A DNA stretch of 42,578 bases, taken from a virus. Below, piece by piece: positions 10,147 to 17,679 of the stretch (the first letter of the stretch is position 1; each line of letters begins with the position of its first letter). Location: the IMG/VR virus record IMGVR_UViG_3300042353_000676, positions 1-42,578 of that record; one strand, given 5' to 3'. The notes beneath the pieces were generated by a model that was not told the origin of the DNA, ran no database searches, and was given only the letters and a program-made list of their open reading frames with translations. The position numbers and the translations under genes are program-made.

Positions 10147-11433
10147 ATGTTAGTAGTCTCACGACCAGATATCAATGTCGACGTTATACAAGAGTTCGAC
10201 CCTCAACAGAGGTTTATTAAGCTACCCATAACAAACTATCTTAAGTTGTTAGATGTATACGATACAATCAATCGCCCACAAGTTGCCCTAATCAACGCAG
10301 TCAACGATCCCAAGTACAGGTTTATCTGTGCCGCACTAGCACGCAGGCTTGGCAAAACTTATATTGCCAATATCATCGGCCAACTAGTTACACTTGTTCC
10401 TGGTAGCAATGTGCTAATCATTTCACCTAACTATAACTTAAGCTCGATCTCATTTGAACTCCAACGCAAACTTATCAAACACTTCGACCTCGAAGTCGCA
10501 CGTGACAACCTCAAAGACAAAATTATCGAACTTTCAAATGGTTCTACCATTCGTATGGGTTCTCTTAGTACCGTTGATAGTACTGTTGGTCGATCATATG
10601 ACTTAATCATATTTGACGAGGCTGCCCTAGGCGAAGGCGGTGAAGCCGCCTTTAATGTGGCACTGCGTCCAACACTGGATAAGCCACAAGCAAAAGCTAT
10701 TTTTATCTCCACACCTCGTGGTCGTAACAATTGGTTTTCACAATTTTGGAATCGTGGATTTGATCCCGGTTTCCCTGAGTGGATCAGCCTACAAGCTGAT
10801 TACACTGAGAATACTCGCATGGCTGAATCAGACGTTGCTGAAGCACGTCGATCAATGTCAAAGTCAGAGTTCGAACAAGAATATTTAGCCTCATTTTCCG
10901 TATTTGAGGGTCAGATTTACACATTACAGGATACAGATGTTATTGACATTCCAGAAGATATTAAAGGCGAGGCGTTTGCTGGATGCGACCCTGGTTACCG
11001 AGACGCTACTGCTTATTGCGCTATCGTGTACGATTGGAACCGCGATTGCTTTTATATTGTCGACGAATACTTAATGTCAGAAAAAACGACAGCAGAGCAT
11101 GCTGCGTCGTTTACTGAAATTAATAACAAACACGGAGTTGAAGTCACGTTTATTGACTCGGCAGCTGCACAGTTTGCAGGTGACCTAGCTTATTTATACA
11201 ACATCTCAACTACCAAAGCCAAAAAAGATGTCTTACCAGGCATCGCGTATGTGCAGACCTTGCTACAACAAGGTCGATTAAAGGTTGCTCCACATTGCAC
11301 TAACGTTCGAGCGATGTTTGACCAGTATCGCTGGGATCAACGCGAGGGGCTCCAACGTGAACGCCCTATGCATGATGATTATAGTCACATGGCTGATGCC
11401 GTTCGTTATGCGCTGTACACCTATACTGTTTAA
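10147..11433 (+). CDS. terL: Terminase large subunit (packaging ATPase and nuclease)
   Basis: The N-terminal ATPase has an arginine-type Walker A, ARRLGKT (residues 65-71), Walker B LIIFDE (D157, E158) and coupling motif STPRG (188-192). The C-terminal RNase H-like nuclease has its acidic triad in AGCDPGY (D281), TFIDSAA (D337) and DDYSHMADAV (D410, D411, D417). The protein pumps DNA into the procapsid and cuts the concatemer. At 428 aa it is on the short side but complete. The start has only a weak ribosome site and may rely on coupling with the gene ending 3 bases upstream. Confidence 0.93.
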   Translation: MLVVSRPDINVDVIQEFDPQQRFIKLPITNYLKLLDVYDTINRPQVALINAVNDPKYRFICAALARRLGKTYIANIIGQLVTLVPGSNVLIISPNYNLSSISFELQRKLIKHFDLEVARDNLKDKIIELSNGSTIRMGSLSTVDSTVGRSYDLIIFDEAALGEGGEAAFNVALRPTLDKPQAKAIFISTPRGRNNWFSQFWNRGFDPGFPEWISLQADYTENTRMAESDVAEARRSMSKSEFEQEYLASFSVFEGQIYTLQDTDVIDIPEDIKGEAFAGCDPGYRDATAYCAIVYDWNRDCFYIVDEYLMSEKTTAEHAASFTEINNKHGVEVTFIDSAAAQFAGDLAYLYNISTTKAKKDVLPGIAYVQTLLQQGRLKVAPHCTNVRAMFDQYRWDQREGLQRERPMHDDYSHMADAVRYALYTYTV

Positions 11434-11453
11434 TGCCACAAAAAATTTGTGCA

Positions 11454-11482
11454 TTGACTTTTTGTTGCTGTTCTGCTATAAT
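11454..11482 (+). promoter_or_regulatory. Internal promoter before the HNH gene
   Basis: TTGACT (11454-11459), a 17-bp spacer ending in TGC and TATAAT (11477-11482). It lies in the 78-bp gap after terL and would boost the head genes. Confidence 0.75.
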
Positions 11483-11511
11483 ACTAGGTAATTGTGGAGT
11501 ACTTTGAAATA

Positions 11512-11949
11512 ATGGCAAAAAACACAAATAAGCGAATCCCTGTAAAGTGGGTTCGTGATAGGGCCAAAGCAGCCTACGAGAAGAAAACAGAGTGTTGCGT
11601 TTGCGGCTCTGCCGCAGACCTAGAACTCCATCACCTACATTCAGTTACTATACTCCTAGATAAATGGTCTGAAGCTAAAGGTTACGATATTTCAACAGAT
11701 GCCGGTATTTTAGCTGTGCGAGATGAGTTTATTGATGAGCACCGAGTAGAGTTATATGACCAAGTTTACACCCTTTGTAATCGTCATCATGTAGCGTTAC
11801 ACAGTGTTTATGGTAAAGCTCCCCGCCCTGGCAGTGAACCCAAACAGGCTCACTGGATAGAAACGCAGCGTGCAAAACATACTGGCGGTACTGTGGATAT
11901 GGTTGTACCCAAAAAGAGCTTTGGTAGTTTTTTCTCAGAGTTCACTTAA
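11512..11949 (+). CDS. HNH endonuclease
   Basis: This 145-aa protein has the zinc-ribbon HNH layout: CCVCG (C28, C31), then ELHHLHS (H40, H41), then LCNRHHVALH (C89, H92, H93, H97). HNH proteins next to the large terminase are standard in HK97-type phages, where they stimulate terminase cutting at cos; a homing nuclease is the alternative. The position between terL and portal favours the packaging role. The ATG at 11512 matches the family's N-terminal length better than the GTG at 11494; the ribosome site (GGAG) is 12 bases away. Confidence 0.85.
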   Translation: MAKNTNKRIPVKWVRDRAKAAYEKKTECCVCGSAADLELHHLHSVTILLDKWSEAKGYDISTDAGILAVRDEFIDEHRVELYDQVYTLCNRHHVALHSVYGKAPRPGSEPKQAHWIETQRAKHTGGTVDMVVPKKSFGSFFSEFT

Positions 11950-11958
11950 GGGAAAACT

Positions 11959-13134
11959 ATGTCAAGATTTACAGACTGGATTGTTACAAAACTTAATCCA
12001 GCACAAACTCGTATCGCTCAAGAAGCAGGTACACAGATTTCAACTGAAAGCAAGATAACATATCGTCAAGCTTTCCAGAGACTAGAGTCAGTTAATCGTA
12101 GTGTCAGTATGCTTGTTAATGCAGCTGGCTCACTTGATTACGACGTAAAAGATAAGATCAATGAAGGCGTTGTAGCCGGAATTCGTCAAAAGTCATTAAA
12201 CACACTTTTGAACTTTCGTCCCAACCCTTATCAAAGCACCCAAGAATTTCGTCAGTCAATCTTTACAGATTTAATCTTAGAAGGTAATGTATTCATACAC
12301 TTTGATGGTGTATTTATGTACCACTTACCAGCACAAAACGTAGAGATTTTAACTGATGTAAAAACATTTATCCGTGGTTATCGTTACAACGGAATGGTTG
12401 ATTTTAAGGAACAGGAAGTCTTTCACTTTCGTGATCTTAATAGCCAGAGTATATATCGCGGCGCTTCGCGCTTAGAAGCAGCCCAACGAAGCATTGCTAC
12501 ACTTTATGCAATGAAAGAGTTTCAAGAGAACTTCTTTGAAAATGGAGCTGTATTCGGTTTAGTTTTAACTAGCGAAAATACGCTTTCACAGATTGCAAAA
12601 GAAAAAACAATTCAATACTGGTTACAGAAATATTCAACTAAACAAGGTGGTAAGCGCCCAGTTATTTTAGACTCGGGACTGAAACCTGCACAAGTATCAA
12701 ATCAAAACTTCAAAGACATGGATTTTGATCAATCAATAAAAACACACAACGAACTAATTATGCAATGTATAGGTATTCCACCTATTTTATTAGCTGGTGG
12801 AAATAATGCTAACATCTCGCCTAATCTACGATTATTTTATTTAGAAACAGTTATGCCAGTTGTTCGCAAGTTTACATCAAGCCTAGAACGATACTTTGGA
12901 TACGATATTGAAGCAGTTACTAGTTCAGTATCAGCAATGCAACCAGAATTAAAAGATATTGCTGCTTACCATTCGACTTTAGTCAATGCAGGCATCATTA
13001 CAGCTAATGAAGCAAGAAAAGAATTACGTTATGAACCAATTACTGGTAATGACGAAATAAGAATACCCGCCAATATTGCGGGTTCGGCTGCTGATCCGTC
13101 GAAAGGTGGTAGGCCCACAGATAATCAGCAATAA
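11959..13134 (+). CDS. Portal protein, HK97 family
   Basis: This 391-aa protein would form the dodecameric ring at one capsid vertex through which DNA passes. Recognisable HK97-portal blocks are NPYQSTQEFRQSIFTDLILEG-type wing sequence (residues about 86-108), YRGASRLEAA (about 169-178), ENFFENGAVFG, and GIPPILLAG in the C-terminal half. The C-terminal tail is Pro/Gly-rich and probably flexible. AAGGGA precedes the ATG at good spacing, and the protease-capsid gene follows after 9 bases. Confidence 0.9.
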   Translation: MSRFTDWIVTKLNPAQTRIAQEAGTQISTESKITYRQAFQRLESVNRSVSMLVNAAGSLDYDVKDKINEGVVAGIRQKSLNTLLNFRPNPYQSTQEFRQSIFTDLILEGNVFIHFDGVFMYHLPAQNVEILTDVKTFIRGYRYNGMVDFKEQEVFHFRDLNSQSIYRGASRLEAAQRSIATLYAMKEFQENFFENGAVFGLVLTSENTLSQIAKEKTIQYWLQKYSTKQGGKRPVILDSGLKPAQVSNQNFKDMDFDQSIKTHNELIMQCIGIPPILLAGGNNANISPNLRLFYLETVMPVVRKFTSSLERYFGYDIEAVTSSVSAMQPELKDIAAYHSTLVNAGIITANEARKELRYEPITGNDEIRIPANIAGSAADPSKGGRPTDNQQ

Positions 13135-13143
13135 AGGGGTAAT

Positions 13144-15111
13144 ATGGTAGATAAAAGTAAAGTACTGTTTTTAAACAGTTCATTTATCAAGAGCGATACC
13201 ACCGACGGAGAGACAACTAGTATAACAATCGAAGGGTACGCAAGTACCGATGACGTTGATAGACAAGGCGATATTGTCCCAGCAAGTGTATGGAAAAAGG
13301 GTATACAAAATTATTTGAAGAATCCAGTAATTTTGGCATATCACAACCATAGCGAGCCAGTTGGTAGGATGGTAGATCACAGAGTTGACGGCAAGGGGTT
13401 ATGGGTTAAAGCCAGAATTTCTTCAGCTGCTGACGAAGTTTTCAATCTTGTAAAAGATGGCATCTTAACGGCATTTAGTATCGGCTTCCGAATCGTAGAT
13501 GCGGAATATGATGCGGCCAAAGAGTTGTTTGTGGTAAAAGAGCTAGAACTGCACGAAATTTCAATTGTGTCGGTACCAGCTAATCAAAATACACTATTTA
13601 GTCTTTCTAAGGCGTTTGATACAGCCGAAGAATTTAAATCTTTCAAACAGCAGTTTGCACCCGAAAGCGATTCAGCTAAAGGGCTAGAATCCTCAACGGA
13701 AGCAATCGGCGAAATTAAAAAGGAATGGGAAATGGATCCTAAACAATTAGAACAAATGTTGGCTGATGCAGCTAACAAAGCGGCTGAGCTCACTGCTAAA
13801 GCCATCGCCGATACACAGGCAAAACAATTGGCTGAAAAAGCCGCTGCTGACAAAGCTGAAGCCGAATTAGATGCACGCGTTAAAGCCGCTGTTGCTTCTA
13901 TCTCTACAGGTGACACAGGTGCTGAGCGCTTGATGGCCGAAGTTGAGAAGCGTTTTGCTACTGCTGATGAATCAACAAAATCAGTCATTGCTGGTTTAGA
14001 AGCTTCTTTGAAAGAAAAAGCTGCTGAAATTGAAGCCATGACAAAGTCAAAAATGTCTTTTGCTGACACAAAAAATCAAGACATTACCTATGCAGAAAAA
14101 GAAAAAGCAATCTTGCTATCTAAGATGACCGGTAAGCCTGTTCAAGAAACACGCACTGGCCGTGCATTGATTGAAAAAGCTGCTACTTATGCTCCTGCTT
14201 CAGTTACTACATCTAATACTAACCACTTACCAAGCGGTATCTGGGAATTAGAAGTTTCTTTAAACATGGAAAATGAGATTCGTCGTCGTTTAGTTGTTGC
14301 TCCTATCTTCCGCAACATTGCTATGCAAACTAACGTAATGACTATGCCAGTTAACCCAGAAGCAGGTACTGCAACTTGGGTTCAAAATACTGGTTTTGGT
14401 GCTTCTACTTCTGCTGGTACTACACAAAACCACACACTCAAAGAAATTACTTTGAATGCATATAAAGTTGCTACTAATGAGTACACTGCATATGAAGAAG
14501 AAGAAGATTCTTTGATCGCTTTGATGCCCGTGATTCGTGATGGTATGATCCGTCGTGTTGCTCGCGCCGTTGACAAGGCTTTCTTGTTAGGTCTTGGTTC
14601 TGGTGCTGATCCTGTTAAAGGAATCTCTAACTGGGCAGGTGCTGGAACAGGTCAAGTCACCTACTCTTTAGCAAGTACTACTGGTGTTACTGTTGCTAAC
14701 TTGCGTAAATTACGTCAAGGTTTAGGTGCTTGGGGTCTTGACCCACAAGAAGTAATTTATATTGTTAATACCGATATTTATTATCAATTGTTGGATGATC
14801 CAATCTTCCAAACAATGAATCAAGTCGGCACACAAGCTACATTATTGACTGGTCAAATTGGTCAAATCGGCGGAAGCCCAGTGTTAGTGTCTGCTGAATA
14901 TGCAACACCTGCAGCAACTGGTACTATTGCTGGTGCTATTGCAATTAACCCAGGTAATTTCTTAGTTGGTAATCAGCGTGGTCTGCGTATCGACACCCAA
15001 GAATTGGTAGAAACACAGCGTCGTGTTATGGTGGCTAGCCTCCGTACAGGTATGACTCAAGTTACTACTAATAATGGTAATGGAGTTGCAAAACTTACTT
15101 ACGTAGCTTAA
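13144..15111 (+). CDS. Prohead protease-scaffold-major capsid fusion protein
   Basis: This is one 655-aa frame with three parts. Residues 1-160 are a herpes-assemblin-type prohead protease, with His in AYHNHSEPVG (H67/H69), Ser in TAFSIGF (S112) and HEISIVSVPAN (E138). Residues 197-330 are an Ala/Lys/Glu-rich coiled coil, the scaffold or delta domain. From about 340 on it is an HK97-fold capsid protein (SGIWELEVSLNMENEIRRRL; spine-helix and P-domain pattern). The protease would release the mature capsid by cutting near residues 310-350. An internal in-frame start at 13732 has its own ribosome site, so a protease-free form is probably also made. A UUCG terminator follows the stop. Confidence 0.9.
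   Translation: MVDKSKVLFLNSSFIKSDTTDGETTSITIEGYASTDDVDRQGDIVPASVWKKGIQNYLKNPVILAYHNHSEPVGRMVDHRVDGKGLWVKARISSAADEVFNLVKDGILTAFSIGFRIVDAEYDAAKELFVVKELELHEISIVSVPANQNTLFSLSKAFDTAEEFKSFKQQFAPESDSAKGLESSTEAIGEIKKEWEMDPKQLEQMLADAANKAAELTAKAIADTQAKQLAEKAAADKAEAELDARVKAAVASISTGDTGAERLMAEVEKRFATADESTKSVIAGLEASLKEKAAEIEAMTKSKMSFADTKNQDITYAEKEKAILLSKMTGKPVQETRTGRALIEKAATYAPASVTTSNTNHLPSGIWELEVSLNMENEIRRRLVVAPIFRNIAMQTNVMTMPVNPEAGTATWVQNTGFGASTSAGTTQNHTLKEITLNAYKVATNEYTAYEEEEDSLIALMPVIRDGMIRRVARAVDKAFLLGLGSGADPVKGISNWAGAGTGQVTYSLASTTGVTVANLRKLRQGLGAWGLDPQEVIYIVNTDIYYQLLDDPIFQTMNQVGTQATLLTGQIGQIGGSPVLVSAEYATPAATGTIAGAIAINPGNFLVGNQRGLRIDTQELVETQRRVMVASLRTGMTQVTTNNGNGVAKLTYVA
13732..15111 (+). CDS. Internal start: scaffold-capsid form without protease (459 aa)
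   Basis: The ATG at 13732 (residue 197, MDPKQLEQML) is in frame and preceded by AAAAAGGA 7 bases upstream, the best ribosome site in the gene's interior. It lies exactly at the junction between protease and scaffold. Independent initiation would supply capsid subunits in excess of protease, as nested genes do in lambda (C/Nu3). The site is seen; its use is inferred. Confidence 0.6.
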   Translation: MDPKQLEQMLADAANKAAELTAKAIADTQAKQLAEKAAADKAEAELDARVKAAVASISTGDTGAERLMAEVEKRFATADESTKSVIAGLEASLKEKAAEIEAMTKSKMSFADTKNQDITYAEKEKAILLSKMTGKPVQETRTGRALIEKAATYAPASVTTSNTNHLPSGIWELEVSLNMENEIRRRLVVAPIFRNIAMQTNVMTMPVNPEAGTATWVQNTGFGASTSAGTTQNHTLKEITLNAYKVATNEYTAYEEEEDSLIALMPVIRDGMIRRVARAVDKAFLLGLGSGADPVKGISNWAGAGTGQVTYSLASTTGVTVANLRKLRQGLGAWGLDPQEVIYIVNTDIYYQLLDDPIFQTMNQVGTQATLLTGQIGQIGGSPVLVSAEYATPAATGTIAGAIAINPGNFLVGNQRGLRIDTQELVETQRRVMVASLRTGMTQVTTNNGNGVAKLTYVA

Positions 15112-15127
15112 TTAGCTAAATAAGTTT

Positions 15128-15154
15128 AACAAGACCCTTCGGGGTCTTGTTTTA
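15128..15154 (+). terminator. Intrinsic terminator with TTCG loop after the capsid gene
   Basis: ACAAGACCC pairs with GGGTCTTGT (9 bp, plus one A-T) around TTCG, followed by TTTTAT. The strong end after the capsid gene limits expression of connector genes. Confidence 0.9.
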
Positions 15155-15179
15155 TAAAGGTATAATGTGCCTTTATAAA
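15151..15179 (+). promoter_or_regulatory. Perfect 10-bp inverted repeat enclosing a TATAAT
   Basis: TTTATAAAGG (15151-15160) and CCTTTATAAA (15170-15179) enclose TATAATGTG. A weak -35 (TTCGGG) lies 17 bp upstream inside the terminator. It could be a regulated restart promoter for the connector genes, or a hairpin that folds after terminator read-through. Confidence 0.5.
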
Positions 15180-15194
15180 ACAAGTGAGGTATTT

Positions 15195-15761
15195 ATGGCA
15201 ATAGATTTAGTAACAAAATCTGAATACAAAACTTACATGGGGATTACCAGCACAAATTCAGACGCAGAAATTGATTTCTTAATACCTAAAGTCAGTGACT
15301 TGGTTAAATCATACTGCCGTCGCACTTTTGTAGATTTCTACAGCGATATAAAGATTGAATATTTTGATGGTGGCTTTAAAGAGCTTTTACTAAAAGAAAG
15401 TCCTCTTGTAACAATTGCATCAGTGCAGTATAGTTCAGATTATGGTAAGACTTATACAACTTTAACAAAATTCACAGACTGGGTTATAAGAGGCGATTCT
15501 GTTGTTAGTATAGGTTACAGTGTATTTCCTGAAGCAATTAACGGATATAAAGTAAGTTACTTTGGTGGTTACGACCCAATTCCAGGTGACTTAAAATTAG
15601 CAGTATTAGACTTAATTGAATACTACTCGCGTAATAACGGTGCTGTACACAGTAGCCGTGACTTAAACCCTAACACTACACAAATCAATTACGTTTCATC
15701 TACAAATTTACCTGCACCAATTAAACGTGTTTTAGATCAATATGTAGCGGACTTTACATGA
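15195..15761 (+). CDS. Head-tail connector, gp6-like (188 aa)
   Basis: The start MAIDLVTKSEYKTYMGI and the following DAEIDFLIPKVSDLVKSYCRR helical hairpin are typical of gp6-type adaptor proteins that dock under the portal ring. The middle is beta-rich, and a C-terminal helix (LKLAVLDLIEYYSRN) follows, as in the family. The ATG at 15195 with GAGGT 5 bases upstream is used, not the in-frame ATG at 15147, which lies in the terminator. The stop overlaps the next start (ATGA). Confidence 0.75.
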   Translation: MAIDLVTKSEYKTYMGITSTNSDAEIDFLIPKVSDLVKSYCRRTFVDFYSDIKIEYFDGGFKELLLKESPLVTIASVQYSSDYGKTYTTLTKFTDWVIRGDSVVSIGYSVFPEAINGYKVSYFGGYDPIPGDLKLAVLDLIEYYSRNNGAVHSSRDLNPNTTQINYVSSTNLPAPIKRVLDQYVADFT

Positions 15762-17173
15762 GTGCAGAAAATTTCATTAAGTTTTTTAGAGATAAGAAAA
15801 AGAGTGGAAATTCTGAGGATGCAGCTGACTACGCTGATTATAGTCGTTACGTAACTACAAATAAAACTTGGTTTAACAAAAACCGAGCAGATCTTGAAGC
15901 ACAAGGTCTTAGCCGAAACGTAGGGGTTGTAGTATCAGAATCTAAAGCAGCCGAACTAGGCGTTAGCCAAGCATTTAAAAATTTACAGCAACAATTTACT
16001 GGAAATAGTGATATTTCAAAACCTATTGTAGACGTTGTAGATGGTAAAACTTTTATACTATTTCCAGAAACGCCATTTAAAGACGGAGTGGAAAGAACTT
16101 TAGATAAGTATCTTGGAGGCGGTACAAGCGCCAAGTTTAAAGAAATGGGTATGGTTAAAGGCCATATCTATGGTATGATGACTGGAGCAGTATTAGGTGC
16201 TAGAGACGAGCTTTATAATTATATGACTAAAGGCGATATGCCTATGATGTCAGAAGATGAAGCAGACTATGCACTAGGATTCTTAGACAATTTAATACTT
16301 CATCTGCAGAAGCTGGATATTGAGTCTGCAGAGTTAAAAACACTTACTAGTCCAGTATTTTTAAAGTATAATAAAAGTGCTACTAATTTTCTTATTGAAC
16401 TACAGTCAGAATCAGACAACGCCGCTAGTGCTAAGTTAGTTCAAAGGTTATCGGGACAAAAAGGCGGAAGCACAGGTATTCGTGCACTAGTAAATCCTCA
16501 GTCCACACAAGCCAAAGCTTTAGCAGGAATACTAGATATATTAAGCAAAGATGCTAATTTTTCTAGTAGTGAAATTTTAGATTTTAAAAGCTCTCCTACA
16601 ATGAGGGATTTAATAGTTGATACACTATTAGAACCTTTAGGAGTTAAACCTAAAAATCCTAAGCAAATTAATAGTCCAAAAATTAAGCTACCTAACGAAA
16701 TAGTTACGGCTTATGTAGACGAAAAGGCAAAGTCTGAGTATAGGAAAAAGTTAAAGAAAACTTTAAGAGAAGCTCAGACAAATAAACAGCAAATTAAAAA
16801 ACAAAAAAATAACATACAACAAGTAAAAGGTGCGATGTTAGCTAAAACCAGTTTACTTAGTTTAACTAATTTAATTAATAGCCAGTTACAGGATGTAATT
16901 AGTGCTAATATGGGTGACGGCTCCGCTAAGAATGTTTTGAACTATAGAACGGGCAGATTTGCTAGTACTGTTAAAGCAGAACACGCAACTATGAGCAGAG
17001 AAGGCATGATTACGGTATTTTATTCTTATATGAAGAACCCTTACGCAACTTTTAGCAATGGTGGTCGTCAATCATCACCAAGAACAAGAGACCCCAAACT
17101 ATTAATCTCTAAATCCATAAGAGAAATTGCTGCACAAGCGGTAGCTAATAATTTAAGGGCAGTATCACTATGA
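15758..17173 (+). CDS. Neck-region protein, 471 aa, unrecognised family
   Basis: By position (after the gp6-like connector, before the tail terminator) it should be a head-closure or neck component. It is much longer than the usual 100-150 aa for such proteins. The N-terminal 300 residues are mostly helical without a known motif, and residues about 305-355 are a Lys/Gln-rich coiled coil. The C-terminal 80 residues (YRTGRFA..., VFYSYMKNPYATFSNGGRQ, RDPKLLISKSIREIA) form a compact block that resembles tail-completion or neck domains. It may be a completion protein with a large N-terminal extension. It overlaps both neighbours by ATGA. Confidence 0.6.
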   Translation: MSAENFIKFFRDKKKSGNSEDAADYADYSRYVTTNKTWFNKNRADLEAQGLSRNVGVVVSESKAAELGVSQAFKNLQQQFTGNSDISKPIVDVVDGKTFILFPETPFKDGVERTLDKYLGGGTSAKFKEMGMVKGHIYGMMTGAVLGARDELYNYMTKGDMPMMSEDEADYALGFLDNLILHLQKLDIESAELKTLTSPVFLKYNKSATNFLIELQSESDNAASAKLVQRLSGQKGGSTGIRALVNPQSTQAKALAGILDILSKDANFSSSEILDFKSSPTMRDLIVDTLLEPLGVKPKNPKQINSPKIKLPNEIVTAYVDEKAKSEYRKKLKKTLREAQTNKQQIKKQKNNIQQVKGAMLAKTSLLSLTNLINSQLQDVISANMGDGSAKNVLNYRTGRFASTVKAEHATMSREGMITVFYSYMKNPYATFSNGGRQSSPRTRDPKLLISKSIREIAAQAVANNLRAVSL

Positions 17174-17607
17174 CAAAAAGAACAAGTATTGTAACAGCGT
17201 TAGCTGAAAAATTTAAAGTAATCGACGGAACTGGTAGGTTTAAAAGTGACTTGTCTGATAATAGCTACCCTAAATTAAAATTCTGGGATGAGATTCAGGA
17301 TTTTCCTGCAGTATACCTTACTCCAGGGTCAGAACTAAGAGAATATCTACCAGGAGATTTTACCTGGGGGCATCTAAACGTCAGTGTCAAAGTTTATGTT
17401 CGTAGCGAAAGCGAAGCGCAACAATTACTTGAAGACTTACTAGACGATTTAGAAAACGTAATAGACGCTAACCGAGTATTAGTATATGATACTACTAATA
17501 ATCTGTCAACTACTGAAATATTAATTCAGTCAATAACAACCGATGAAGGTCTGCTAAGTCCTTATGGCGTCGGTGAAATAAATTTACAGGTGCGTTATGC
17601 ACTCTAA
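17170..17607 (+). CDS. Tail terminator protein (gpU-like), 145 aa
   Basis: The small alpha-beta pattern fits gpU/TrP tail-terminator proteins, which cap the tail tube and stop polymerisation. It has an N-terminal helix (IVTALAEKFKVI), FPAVYLTPGSELREYLPG, a strand WGHLNVSVKVYVRSES, then the acidic helix AQQLLEDLLDDLENVI. Position immediately before the major tail protein supports it. The start overlaps the previous stop. Confidence 0.7.
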   Translation: MTKRTSIVTALAEKFKVIDGTGRFKSDLSDNSYPKLKFWDEIQDFPAVYLTPGSELREYLPGDFTWGHLNVSVKVYVRSESEAQQLLEDLLDDLENVIDANRVLVYDTTNNLSTTEILIQSITTDEGLLSPYGVGEINLQVRYAL

Positions 17608-17679
17608 TTACCAAATAGTACCAATACAGATAAATGTCTAGTAAGCGTACTGCTAGGTTACCAACTAAAAGGAATAACT

